Below are positions 32,162-40,593 of a stretch of 64,000 nt of DNA, piece by piece. Below the pieces are notes generated by a model. It was not told where the DNA came from, searched no databases, and worked only from the letters and a program-made list of their open reading frames with translations. The position numbers and the translations under genes are program-made. The stretch spans positions 124,001 through 188,000 of the forward strand of contig JAXQGB010000011.1 in NCBI GenBank assembly GCA_034331105.1, read 5' to 3'. The stretch comes from Caenicola sp034331105 (GTDB taxonomy: Bacteria; Synergistota; Synergistia; Synergistales; Synergistaceae). Every line of letters starts with the position of its first letter. Position 1 is the first letter of the stretch.

Positions 32162-35149
32162 TCAGATCGGAATACTTTTCCGAGCCGCTTTGATCATCTC
32201 TGCAATTTCTTTTGGCAGCTTTTTATCTGCAGGATCAAGAGAAGAAGTAAAAACTTTCCCTTCCAGCCTAACCTTGAACCTGCCTTTTCCCATGTCAAAA
32301 AAACCGCTGTTTTTGCTTTCGTTCAGATCCTTTTCCTTTGAGAAGTATGTGAACTTGTCTTTGTATGGCGATCCCGTCCACGGGCAGAAGGCAGAGCAGT
32401 TGCCGCACTCGTTGCAAAGGTCATCTATGTGGATTATCTGAGGTGATGATGATCCCTCAGTATGAACAGCGATGTTGGCTCTGTTCGGGCATACGTCTAC
32501 ACAGTTCTCACAGAGAGCTGCGCATTCAAGGCATCGTTCAGATTCTTTTTCAAGAGACTCACAAAAGATAAGCTTACCCTTTTTTAATCGAAGACCATCA
32601 GTGTCGCGCTTATTTTTTTCAGGATCATTCCTTTTGCACAGGCCTTCCTTAAATGCGATATGATCAGCAACGCGCCTTGCATCGGCTATGGCTTCGACCA
32701 CTGTTTTTGGACCGTTTCTTGCGTCCCCGGCAACGTAAACGCCTTTGATGTTTGTCTCGTAGCTTTTTCTGTCCATGACAGCCCGACCCTTGTGATCCAC
32801 AAATATATGATTGTCAGTGAAGAGATCAGAATCAACGTTTTCTCCAACAGCCTCTATGAGAGTATCAGCAGGGATCATAACTGTCTCCCTGGTAGGCACC
32901 GGTGACCTGCGCCCTGATGCATCGCGCTCACCAAGTGCCATAACGGAACAAAGGAGTTTTCCTTCCTTGTGCGATATCGGCTGAAGCAGTTCCCTGAAGA
33001 TCACACCGTCTTCCATTGCCAGTCTGAGTTCCTCTTCTTCTGCCGGCATGAACATGGCTGTCCGTCGGTATACTATGCTTACCTTTTTGACCCCTTTGAG
33101 CCTTTTGGCTGCTCGGGCAGCGTCCATTGCAGTGTTGCCTCCGCCGATAACGGCCACATTCCTGCCTAAATGAATTTTTTTCTCATCTTTTTTATACGAA
33201 GCAAGGAAATCGAGTGCGTTGACCTTTTTGTCGCTTTTTATGTCGAGCTCCCCATGCTTCCATGCTCCTGCAGCAATTACAATATATTTGTAGCCCTTTT
33301 CCCTGAGTTCCTCTACAGAAGAGACCTTTGTCCCCATGATAAATTCAGCACCGGTATTCTTTACTATCTCAATGTCCCGTTCAATGGCGCCCTTGTCTAT
33401 CCTGAGGTCGGGGATCACATGCCGTACTACTCCTCCCGGCTCTTTTTCCCGTTCAAATATCGTGGTGCCGATACCGTATCTTTGCAGGAAATAAGCTGCT
33501 GCAAGTCCAGCCGGTCCTCCGCCTATCACAGCTGCCTTTGCTCCTGTCATTTGCCTGGCCGGTATGATTTTATCTATGACAGTTTTGAAGCCCTCTTCGG
33601 CTGCCTTGAGCTTCACATCCCTGATAGCTACTGACTCTTCATAGTGGTTTCTCGTGCAGGATGCCATGCACCTGTGCGTGCAGATCGTTCCTGTAATGAA
33701 GGGAAGCGGGTTTTTGTCCAGTATCACTTCCAGTGCTTCGCCGTACTTTTTCTCTCCGACAAGGGAGATGTATTCCGGCACGTCCTGATGGATAGGACAT
33801 CCTTCTGTACATGGTGCGATAAAGCAGTCAGTCAGGGGCAATTTATCTTCTTTGGCAAAAATGTCCCGGTGTTTGATAGGCTTCCTGTACCACTCATCCG
33901 CTTCAGACTTTTGGATAAGGCTTTCAAGGAGATCAGGATCGACGCCTTTGTCTCCCTTCTTTTCCATTCCGGCAAAAGTTTCGGCTATCTGCCTGAACCT
34001 GTTGTAACCGCCGGGTTTCAAAAGTGTCGTAGCCATTGTTATGGGCCAGATGCCGGCGTTGAAAAGATCAGATATATTTGTGTTATCTGCCCCCCCGGAC
34101 CAGGAGATGCGCAGCTTCCCGTCAAATTCCTTTGTCAAAAGACGGGCTGTCCTGGCTGTAAGAGGAAAAAGGGATCTGCCGGACATGTACATCTCTTCAC
34201 CGGACATGATGTCACCCGGGTTATCTACCGGCAGGGTGTTTGTCAGCTTTACTCCAAATGAAAGCCCGGCACTCTCTGCCGCAGCCCGAAGGCGTTTTAT
34301 CATCGGGACAGCATCTTTGAGCTGAAGGTCTTCTTTGAAGTGGCGGTCGCCGAAGGAAACGTATCCGAACCCTATTGAGTCCATGGTCTGCCTTGCAAGC
34401 TTGTACCCGAGGATCGTAGGATTGATCTTGACATAGGTATTCAGATGTTTTTCTTTTATCAGGTATGACGCTATCCGTTCTATCTCTTCGGGCGGACACC
34501 CGTGCAGTGTCGATAATGTTATAGACCTGCAGATATTTGGAGATATCCTGTCTATATATCCCACATCGATATTTGAAAAATCAGTGATGTTTGCAAAAAC
34601 CCATTTCCTGCATTCGTCCCATATAGGGGATCTCGATGCATCCTTCAGTCCCTCTATGAACCTGTCTATCTTTTCAGATTTTATTCCCTGAAGGTCATAG
34701 CCCACGCTCATGTTGAAGACAAAGCCATCGGGAGCCCCCAGTCGGAACTCTTCAGAGATCAGCTTGAGGGCGAACCAGGCCTTTACGTACTCGTCATAAG
34801 CATTCCCTACTGTCAGTTCTGTAGACCATTCGACGTTGTAACATTCGTCTCTCGCGTCTATACATGGCTTTGATACGGGGAGATCCTCGCCGTCCAGAGT
34901 CTGGACAGTCTTAAGTTCAAAAAAACGTGCCCCCGCGGCGTATGCGGAAATGAGATTCTGCGCCAGCTGTGTATGCGGCCCGGCAGCCGGGCCGAAAGGG
35001 GTTTCAAGTTTTTCTCCAAGAAAGTGAAAAGCTCCGCCTTTATGCCTGTAAATGGAACTGACACCAAAGACGCCCCCGGTGCGTTTTTTTTCAGAGAGTA
35101 TCCACTCCATCAGTTTTCCAAAGGAAATAGGTCTCATTCGATCGCTCAT
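32162..35149 (-). CDS. ygfK: YgfK-type putative selenate reductase / Fe-S flavoprotein
   Basis: A 995-residue protein with three parts. Residues 1-about 430 resemble a dihydroorotate-dehydrogenase-like barrel (LETPFGPAAGPHTQLAQNLI, GARFFELKTVQTLDG). The middle is a GltD-like FAD/NAD(P) module with GGGPAGLAAAYFLQRYG and GGGNTAMDAARAAKRLKG, preceded by the Cys block CTEGCPIHQDVPEYI and CTHRCMASCTRNH. The C-terminus has two ferredoxin-type sites, CAALCENCVDVCPNRA and CNECGNCSAFCPW. This is the YgfK family, always found with selenium-dependent Mo hydroxylases. Genetic work in gut bacteria ties it to anaerobic urate breakdown. The ATG at 35149 has GGGGG seven bases upstream. A promoter and operator-like palindrome lie just before it. 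Confidence 0.9.
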   Translation of the reverse strand: MSDRMRPISFGKLMEWILSEKKRTGGVFGVSSIYRHKGGAFHFLGEKLETPFGPAAGPHTQLAQNLISAYAAGARFFELKTVQTLDGEDLPVSKPCIDARDECYNVEWSTELTVGNAYDEYVKAWFALKLISEEFRLGAPDGFVFNMSVGYDLQGIKSEKIDRFIEGLKDASRSPIWDECRKWVFANITDFSNIDVGYIDRISPNICRSITLSTLHGCPPEEIERIASYLIKEKHLNTYVKINPTILGYKLARQTMDSIGFGYVSFGDRHFKEDLQLKDAVPMIKRLRAAAESAGLSFGVKLTNTLPVDNPGDIMSGEEMYMSGRSLFPLTARTARLLTKEFDGKLRISWSGGADNTNISDLFNAGIWPITMATTLLKPGGYNRFRQIAETFAGMEKKGDKGVDPDLLESLIQKSEADEWYRKPIKHRDIFAKEDKLPLTDCFIAPCTEGCPIHQDVPEYISLVGEKKYGEALEVILDKNPLPFITGTICTHRCMASCTRNHYEESVAIRDVKLKAAEEGFKTVIDKIIPARQMTGAKAAVIGGGPAGLAAAYFLQRYGIGTTIFEREKEPGGVVRHVIPDLRIDKGAIERDIEIVKNTGAEFIMGTKVSSVEELREKGYKYIVIAAGAWKHGELDIKSDKKVNALDFLASYKKDEKKIHLGRNVAVIGGGNTAMDAARAAKRLKGVKKVSIVYRRTAMFMPAEEEELRLAMEDGVIFRELLQPISHKEGKLLCSVMALGERDASGRRSPVPTRETVMIPADTLIEAVGENVDSDLFTDNHIFVDHKGRAVMDRKSYETNIKGVYVAGDARNGPKTVVEAIADARRVADHIAFKEGLCKRNDPEKNKRDTDGLRLKKGKLIFCESLEKESERCLECAALCENCVDVCPNRANIAVHTEGSSSPQIIHIDDLCNECGNCSAFCPWTGSPYKDKFTYFSKEKDLNESKNSGFFDMGKGRFKVRLEGKVFTSSLDPADKKLPKEIAEMIKAARKSIPI

Positions 35150-35168
35150 TTCATGACCCCCTTCGACT

Positions 35169-35183
35169 TTCTGTACAACAGAA
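35169..35183 (-). promoter_or_regulatory. Operator-like palindrome in the ygfK leader
   Basis: Perfect inverted repeat TTCTGT-N3-ACAGAA. It lies just downstream of the start predicted from the promoter at 35194-35221 and about 20 bases before the ygfK ATG, a position where a bound repressor would block transcription. The regulator is unknown. Confidence 0.45.
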
Positions 35184-35193
35184 ATGTTCTAAT

Positions 35194-35221
35194 ATTATAT
35201 ATGGAGAAGCGGCTATAACAA
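35194..35221 (-). promoter_or_regulatory. Predicted promoter of ygfK-xdh
   Basis: Minus strand TTGTTA (35221-35216), 16-base spacer, perfect TATAAT (35199-35194). The start falls near 35187. The -35 box touches the edge of repeat copy C. Confidence 0.6.
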
Positions 35222-35645
35222 TGGTGAAACTGCGACAAAAGCTGCCGCGTGAAGCAATGGTGAAACGATCGTAGGGGCGGTCAAACAATAGTCAAACGTG
35301 GTCAAACAGTCCCTCTATGTCAGAATAGATATCGTGTGCACTCAAAAAACTAACTCCTTGACGTCGCCCCCGAGTGTCCCTTTCGGGAATGACGGTGATT
35401 TTGAATCTCCGCGGCCGTTGGCCGCAAATTCACCGCGATACGAAGCGATGCAAATTTTCCAGAGACAAATGTCGCGAATTCTCCGCAGCCAAAGGCTGCA
35501 AATTCTCCGTCGGAGGTTATCTCCGACCACCCTAACAACCGTTTGACGATCGTTTGACCGTTTTTTTAAAAACCATCGCTTCACTACGGCTTCACGGCGA
35601 TGAAATCGCCCGCTTCACGCGGCACGCTCCATGTCGCACTTCGCT
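35219..35645. repeat. Large palindromic intergenic repeat, copy C
   Basis: About 430 bases between the divergent ygfK and ygeY transcripts, with no gene. The left arm GTGAAACTGCG (35224-35234) and the following GCGTGAAGCAATGGTGAA match copies A and B. GTCAAACAATA and GTCAAACGTGG units at about 35280-35310 are mirrored by CGTTTGACGATCGTTTGACC near 35530-35551, and GCTTCAC units follow to about 35630. The centre (35340-35530) carries an inserted module with GGGAATGACGG and a mini-hairpin array. Right-hand arm bases have decayed. Confidence 0.8.
35402..35525. repeat. Array of five short direct repeats separated by self-complementary spacers
   Basis: A roughly 9-base unit (consensus AAATTCTCC; seen as TGAATCTCC, AAATTCACC, AAATTTTCC, GAATTCTCC, AAATTCTCC) starts at 35402, 35426, 35452, 35476 and 35500, a period of 24 to 26 bases. 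The spacers can fold on themselves: GCGGCC-GTT-GGCCGC (35411-35425), GACA-AA-TGTC (within 35461-35475), GCAGCC-AAA-GGCTGC (35485-35499) and GTCGGAG-GTTAT-CTCCGAC (about 35509-35527). The spacer at 35435-35451 pairs only weakly. Confidence 0.75.
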
Positions 35646-35660
35646 GTATTTTTATACCAG

Positions 35661-35688
35661 TTGACTAAGAATACGGCTGTGTTATATT
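35661..35688 (+). promoter_or_regulatory. Predicted promoter of ygeY
   Basis: TTGACT (35661-35666), 16-base spacer, TATATT (35683-35688). The start is near 35695, leaving a leader of about 60 bases before the ygeY ATG. Confidence 0.6.
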
Positions 35689-35756
35689 GAATTCGTGACA
35701 ATAGGGTATTTTTTACCCTTGAGCAGCTTATATGACCACATCGGAGGGGTAGATCC

Positions 35757-36959
35757 ATGGATTTTGATGCCATTAAAAAAGCAGCAGAGGGCTATGAAAA
35801 AAATATGACAAAGTTTCTTCGTGACCTTATCGCTATTCCCGGTGAAAGCTGCGGGGAAGAGTGTGTGATAAAACGGATCGAAAAAGAGATGAATGATCTG
35901 GGTTTTGATGACGTAACTATCGACGGGATGGGAAACATTCTCGGATTCATGGGCTCAGGGAAGACCCTGATCGCATACGACGCACACATCGACACAGTCG
36001 GGCTGGGAGAACTCTCAAACTGGAAATTTGATCCTTACAAGGGATATGAAAACGAGACAGAGATAGGCGGCAGGGGCGCTTCGGACCAGCTTGGAGGCAT
36101 AGTCTCTTCTGTCTACGGAGCTAAGATCATGAAGGACCTCGGTCTGCTGTCGGATAAATACAGGGTCCTCGTCACAGGTACTGTTCAGGAAGAGGACTGT
36201 GACGGCCTTTGTTGGCAGTATATAGTTAACGTGGACGGCATCAGGCCTGAATTCGTTGTCATAACGGAACCCACCGACGGAAACATCTACCGCGGACAGC
36301 GCGGACGAATGGAGATAAGGGTCGAGGTCAAGGGAGTATCCTGTCACGGATCGGCACCGGAGAGAGGCGACAACGCCATTTACAAGATGGCTGACATCAT
36401 AAAGGAAGTGCAGGCACTGAACGAGAGGCTGCACTTTGACCCCTTCCTTGGCAAAGGGACGCTTGCAGTATCAGAGATATTCTACAACTCCCCCTCACGC
36501 TGCGCTGTTGCAGACATGGCCGCGATATCGGTCGACCGCAGGCTGACTAACGGAGAGACATGGGAGATGGCACTTGAAGAGATACGTGCCCTGCCCTCTG
36601 TCAAAAAATACAATGCGGAAGTATCGATGTACAAATATGAGAGACCAAGCTGGACAGAGCTTACATATCCCACGGAATGCTATTTCCCGACATGGGTGAT
36701 CCCCGAAGACCACCCTGCGACGAAGGCAATGGTCGGGTCATACATGGAGATGTACGGCAAGCCTGTAGTCGACAAGTGGACTTTTTCAACTAACGGGGTA
36801 TCTGTCATGGGCCGCTTCGGGATACCTTGCATCGGATTCGGACCGGGTAAAGAGGCACAGGCCCATGCACCCAACGAGATCACATGGAAGGCCGACCTGG
36901 TAAAGTGCGCAGCCGTATATGCCGCACTGCCGACACTCTACTGCGATAACAATAAGTGA
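35757..36959 (+). CDS. ygeY: YgeY family M20 metallopeptidase
   Basis: A 400-residue M20-family hydrolase of the YgeY type, which is linked to selenium-dependent Mo hydroxylase and purine clusters. Metal-site residues are visible as AYDAHIDTVG (His77, Asp79), the ASDQLGG segment, TVQEEDCDG (Glu pair) and GSAPERGDNAIY. In E. coli and gut bacteria, ygeY acts with ygeW and ygeX after purine ring opening; deacetylation or hydrolysis of an amido acid intermediate is likely but the exact substrate is not known to me. GGAGGGG precedes the ATG by seven bases. ygeW follows after 199 bases. Confidence 0.9.
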   Translation: MDFDAIKKAAEGYEKNMTKFLRDLIAIPGESCGEECVIKRIEKEMNDLGFDDVTIDGMGNILGFMGSGKTLIAYDAHIDTVGLGELSNWKFDPYKGYENETEIGGRGASDQLGGIVSSVYGAKIMKDLGLLSDKYRVLVTGTVQEEDCDGLCWQYIVNVDGIRPEFVVITEPTDGNIYRGQRGRMEIRVEVKGVSCHGSAPERGDNAIYKMADIIKEVQALNERLHFDPFLGKGTLAVSEIFYNSPSRCAVADMAAISVDRRLTNGETWEMALEEIRALPSVKKYNAEVSMYKYERPSWTELTYPTECYFPTWVIPEDHPATKAMVGSYMEMYGKPVVDKWTFSTNGVSVMGRFGIPCIGFGPGKEAQAHAPNEITWKADLVKCAAVYAALPTLYCDNNK

Positions 36960-36972
36960 CACGACTTTCCCA

Positions 36973-37009
36973 CCGTCTTTCCCGCATGCCTTTCAGCGGG
37001 AATCCAGCG
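36973..37009. repeat. Short palindromic REP-like module
   Basis: CCGTCTTTCCCGC and GCGGGAATCCAGCG flank a ten-base loop, with CCCGC and GCGGG as arms. The GGGAATCCAGCG end is shared with the inner layer of repeat copy A (12250-12361), and the GGGAATGACGG form occurs in copy C near 35394. The rest of the ygeY-ygeW gap holds no visible gene. Confidence 0.6.
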
Positions 37010-37158
37010 ACTTAAACATTTTGAGCCACTGGTTCTCCGCTAAAAAACATGTAGAGGAGGCGAAAGATAGAGGTTTTGAATCCACGAGTAGCAAGAAGTG
37101 AAAAAGTTGAGTAAGTGATCTACAGATATCAAGATTTGACAATGGAGGAATCGACAAG

Positions 37159-38349
37159 ATGAGAATGGATCCCTTTGTTAAAAAACTGAACGAACTGAAT
37201 TTTTCAGATATGTATGAAAATGATTTCTTCCTCACATGGGAAAAGAGCAGAGATGAACTTGACGCTGTATTTACCGTGGCAGACGCTCTCAGATGCCTCA
37301 GGGAAAACAACATCTCACCTAAGATCTTTGACAGCGGGCTTGGGATATCCCTTTTTCGCGACAACTCGACAAGGACCCGCTTCAGCTTCGCCTCTGCATG
37401 CAACATGCTTGGGCTGGAGGTCCAGGATCTTGATGAGGGCAAGTCACAGATTGCACACGGCGAGACGATACGCGAGACTTCCAACATGATCTCATTCATG
37501 GCAGATGTGATCGGGATAAGGGACGATATGTACATAGGGAAAGGCAATGCCTACATGCACCAGGTCGTCGATGCTGTCAAAGAGGGATACAGGGACGGCA
37601 TACTCGAACAGAGGCCGACTCTTGTTAACCTCCAGTGCGACATAGACCATCCCACGCAGGCAATGGCAGACATGCTCCATATGATCCATGAATCAGGCGG
37701 CATTGAAAAGCTCAAAGGCAAAAAGGTCGCGATGACATGGGCATACTCTCCCTCCTACGGCAAACCTCTCTCTGTCCCCCAGGGCGTGGTGGGACTGATG
37801 ACAAGGATGGGCATGGAAGTTGCACTTGCCCACCCGGAAGGCTATGAGATCATGTCTGAAGTCGAGGATATCGCAAAGGAAAATGCAAGGGTATCAGGAG
37901 GAAAGTTCACAAAGACCAACAGCATGAAAGAGGCTTTTGTGGGAGCCGATTTTGTCTATCCCAAGAGCTGGGCTCCATTCAAAGCAATGCAGAAGAGGAC
38001 AGATCTTTACGGAGCGGGCGACCATGACGGGATCAGGGCTCTTGAAAAGGAACTCCTTGCTCAGAACGCTCTCCACAAGGACTGGGAATGCACCGAAGAT
38101 ATGATGAAAATGACGAAGGACGGAAACGCCCTTTACCTGCACTGCCTTCCTGCAGACATCTCGGGGGTCAGCTGCGAGGCCGGAGAAGTGGCCGCATCTG
38201 TGTTTGACAGATACCGCGTGCCCCTCTTCAAACAGGCAAGCTTCAAACCATACATAATCGCTTCAATGATATTTTTGAGCAAGGTAAGGGACCCTCAGAA
38301 AGTTCTGTCAGCACTCGAAGAGAAATCATCACCCCGAAAGGCTCTCTGA
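37159..38349 (+). CDS. ygeW: YgeW family carbamoyltransferase
   Basis: A 396-residue member of the aspartate/ornithine carbamoyltransferase superfamily, YgeW branch. The carbamoyl-phosphate loop appears as DNSTRTRFSF, and VNLQCDIDHPTQAMADML and LHCLPADI mark the second half. YgeW proteins are not classical OTC; they are tied to the anaerobic purine cluster, where 2,3-diaminopropionate-type ureido compounds may be split to carbamoyl phosphate. AGGA lies before the ATG. The next gene starts two bases after the stop, so they form an operon with ygeY. Confidence 0.9.
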   Translation: MRMDPFVKKLNELNFSDMYENDFFLTWEKSRDELDAVFTVADALRCLRENNISPKIFDSGLGISLFRDNSTRTRFSFASACNMLGLEVQDLDEGKSQIAHGETIRETSNMISFMADVIGIRDDMYIGKGNAYMHQVVDAVKEGYRDGILEQRPTLVNLQCDIDHPTQAMADMLHMIHESGGIEKLKGKKVAMTWAYSPSYGKPLSVPQGVVGLMTRMGMEVALAHPEGYEIMSEVEDIAKENARVSGGKFTKTNSMKEAFVGADFVYPKSWAPFKAMQKRTDLYGAGDHDGIRALEKELLAQNALHKDWECTEDMMKMTKDGNALYLHCLPADISGVSCEAGEVAASVFDRYRVPLFKQASFKPYIIASMIFLSKVRDPQKVLSALEEKSSPRKAL

Positions 38350-38351
38350 TT

Positions 38352-38909
38352 TTGGATCACAGCACGATCAAAGGTGATGAGAAAGCAAAGGGGGAAATAT
38401 CCCCGGAAACAAGAAAACTCCTTATAAACGGCTCCCTATGGGATCCGCGCTATTATCCCGCATATACTCCAAAGGAGATGCTGGACATGGGGGTCTTTGG
38501 CGGAACATATCTCAACAGTGTCAGGGATACTCTGCCCTTTGATTGGTTTGCAGGCGATAAAGTACTGTCCAAAGGCAACAAGCCGGATGTCTCTGTGAAT
38601 TTTTTCAAAGTCTCATCGGGCATGCCACTTTCAGAATGGCAGAAAAAAGGGTGGATCATGACGGACAAGCTTGGCTGGTTCCAGTGGTACTGCAACTATT
38701 ACCTTGGGAGACGACTCGGTGAGGACGAGATCCAGATAAAGCGCTGGCGGCAGTTCTGTACGCGGCATTCCGCTCAGATACACAAAAACCCCTGGCAGCC
38801 AAGGCTCAGGCAAAAACAGGGACTCCTCCACTGGTCCTATGACTGGCGGGACAAATTTAACGAATGCCGGGATAAAAACCTCGCTCACATAATAAGTTCA
38901 GCACATTAA
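38352..38909 (+). CDS. Conserved uncharacterised protein in the ygeW operon
   Basis: A 185-residue protein with no known function. It has a recurring pattern that I recall in uncharacterised bacterial and some eukaryotic proteins: GVFGGTYLNSVRDTLPFDWF, SEWQKKGWI, GWFQWYCNYYLGRRLGEDE, QIKRWRQFCTRH and RLRQKQGLLHWSYDWR. It is rich in Trp and Tyr, soluble, and has no signal peptide. The start appears to be TTG at 38352 with GAAAGG 11 bases upstream; no ATG occurs before the conserved part. Tight linkage to ygeW suggests a role in purine or ureido breakdown. Confidence 0.75.
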   Translation: MDHSTIKGDEKAKGEISPETRKLLINGSLWDPRYYPAYTPKEMLDMGVFGGTYLNSVRDTLPFDWFAGDKVLSKGNKPDVSVNFFKVSSGMPLSEWQKKGWIMTDKLGWFQWYCNYYLGRRLGEDEIQIKRWRQFCTRHSAQIHKNPWQPRLRQKQGLLHWSYDWRDKFNECRDKNLAHIISSAH

Positions 38910-38913
38910 AAAT

Positions 38914-38935
38914 ACGGCCGCTTTTCTGCGGCCGT
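38914..38935. terminator. Hairpin terminator between convergent operons
   Basis: ACGGCCGC (38914-38921) pairs with GCGGCCGT (38928-38935) around TTTTCT, shortly followed by a T-rich stretch. It lies just after the ygeW-operon stop and before the convergent ycsI stop. Confidence 0.7.
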
Positions 38936-38994
38936 CTGATTTTTAGTGCTTTGACGCAAACTGGCCTGACAGGTCCTGTTTGCACCTTCTCAAA

Positions 38995-39804
38995 CTAGAA
39001 TGTAGAGTAATCCGAGTCCTTTGGGTCTGCTATGAACATGAGTCCGGGGGCATGTGTTATCGCAAAAGGCGGTTTGCTGTTCATTACCACAGCCTGTGGA
39101 GTTACTCCGCATGCCCAGAAGACAGGGACTTCACCTTCTCTTATTTCCACAGGATCTCCGAACTCAGGCCTGTTGATATCTTTTATTCCTATTGCTGCCG
39201 GGTTTCCGATATGTACGGGAGCTCCGTGCACCGCCGGAAAACGTCCCGTGCAGAGTGCGGCTCTTACCACCTGCGAATGTTTGACCGGCCTCATGCTTAC
39301 GACCATTGGTCCGCTTAAACGCCCGGCCGGATGGCACTGCATATTTGTAATATACATCGGGACGTTGCAGCCGCAATCTATGTGGCGGATAGGGATGCCT
39401 GCCTCCAGGAGGGCGCCTTCGAATGAGAATGAACATCCCAGGAGGAATGCCACAAGGTCATCTTTCCAGTACTTCAGCACATCGGTAGGTTCGTCTTTGA
39501 GTACGCCGTCTTCCCAAACGCGGTATCTGGGAATGTCTGTCCTGACATCAGATCCCGGCGCTATAAGCTTTGCTTCGCCATCTCCAGGCTCAGTAACGTC
39601 CAGGATCGGGCAGGGTTTGGGGTTGCGCTGCGCAAAAACAAGAAAGTCATATGCCCAGTCTTTGGGAAGGACTATCATGTTGGCCTGTACATGAGAAAGG
39701 CACAAACCCGAGGTCGGGTGTGTCCACTCTCCCTTTCTGATGAGTTCCCTCATCTCTTTCGGTGATGCGTGGCGAAATGGAGAAATGTCAAATGGCAGTG
39801 TCAT
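38995..39804 (-). CDS. YcsI/DUF1445 family putative hydro-lyase
   Basis: A 269-residue DUF1445 protein, called YcsI in Bacillus and grouped with D-glutamate cyclase-like enzymes. Features are LCLSHVQANMIVLPKDWAYDF, the FLLGCSFSFEGALLEAGIPIRH segment, GPMVVSMRP, GAPVHIGNP and FWACGVTPQAV. D-glutamate cyclase makes 5-oxo-D-proline, which the neighbouring 5-oxoprolinase can open, so context fits a pyroglutamate or glutamate route. Its ATG overlaps the pxpA stop as ATGA. It is the last gene of the operon. Confidence 0.88.
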   Translation of the reverse strand: MTLPFDISPFRHASPKEMRELIRKGEWTHPTSGLCLSHVQANMIVLPKDWAYDFLVFAQRNPKPCPILDVTEPGDGEAKLIAPGSDVRTDIPRYRVWEDGVLKDEPTDVLKYWKDDLVAFLLGCSFSFEGALLEAGIPIRHIDCGCNVPMYITNMQCHPAGRLSGPMVVSMRPVKHSQVVRAALCTGRFPAVHGAPVHIGNPAAIGIKDINRPEFGDPVEIREGEVPVFWACGVTPQAVVMNSKPPFAITHAPGLMFIADPKDSDYSTF

Positions 39805-40574
39805 CCCAGAACGACCTCCTTCAGATTCGTAACTTTTACGCCGGCAGCCTGAAGAGCTGAACGGACAGCCTTTGCCATCTCAACTGCCTCGGGCGTATCT
39901 CCGTGCATGCATATCGAATGCGGGCGGAAGTTTATGACTGTTCCGTCAACAGCTTCTACTGTTCCTTCAGTAACCATTCTAACGACCCGTTTTGCAGCGG
40001 CGTCAACATCATGTATGATCGCACCGGGCTGTGAACGCGGCACCAGGGAGCCATCGGGCATGTAACCTCTGTCTGCAAATGCCTCCGCAGCAAACGGGAT
40101 GCCCATTTCCTTAGCAGCATTTTCAAATTCAGAGTTAGCCAGTCCCATAAGTATCACGTCTTTCCCGGAATCCTTTACTGCCTGTGCTATCGCCTTTGCA
40201 AGCTCAGGATCTTTTGCCGCCTGATTGTACATTGCTCCGTGCGGTTTGACGTGCTGCAGACATAAGCCGTTTGCACAGCAGAAAGCGCTGAGGGCTCCTA
40301 TCTGGTAAAGGCAGTCCGCATATTCCTCTTCGGGAGTACACTTCATGTTCCTGCGCCCAAAGCCTACCAGGTCGGGATATCCTGGATGCGCACCTACTGC
40401 AACTCCCTTTTCAGCACAATTTTTAATGGTTTCTTTCATGACCAGCGGATCGCCCGCATGGAATGCGCACGCAACATTGGCCGATGTTACTGCATCCATA
40501 ACAGCTGCGTCGTCACCCATATTATATGCGCCAAAGCTCTCTCCTATGTCACTGTTCAGGTCTACTTTATACAT
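39801..40574 (-). CDS. pxpA: 5-oxoprolinase subunit PxpA (LamB/YcsF family)
   Basis: One of three subunits of the ATP-dependent prokaryotic 5-oxoprolinase, which opens 5-oxoproline to glutamate. The 257-residue protein has the family opening DLNSDIGESFGAYNMGDD, ANVACAFHAGDPLVM, GAHPGYPDLVGFGRR and HSICMHGDTPEAVEMA. GGAGTG lies before the ATG. It is encoded next to pxpB, pxpC, ycsG and ycsI, the same set as the Bacillus ycsF-kip operon, minus kipR. Confidence 0.94.
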   Translation of the reverse strand: MYKVDLNSDIGESFGAYNMGDDAAVMDAVTSANVACAFHAGDPLVMKETIKNCAEKGVAVGAHPGYPDLVGFGRRNMKCTPEEEYADCLYQIGALSAFCCANGLCLQHVKPHGAMYNQAAKDPELAKAIAQAVKDSGKDVILMGLANSEFENAAKEMGIPFAAEAFADRGYMPDGSLVPRSQPGAIIHDVDAAAKRVVRMVTEGTVEAVDGTVINFRPHSICMHGDTPEAVEMAKAVRSALQAAGVKVTNLKEVVLG

Positions 40575-40593
40575 ATCCTGTCACTCCTTGTCT

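Noticed and set aside
35402..35525. CRISPR array
   Set aside because: Units are about 9 bases, the spacers and not the repeats are self-paired, and no cas gene is in the window.
35342..35584. Small open frames on both strands in repeat copy C
   Set aside because: They are made of palindromic repeats, have no ribosome site and look like no protein.
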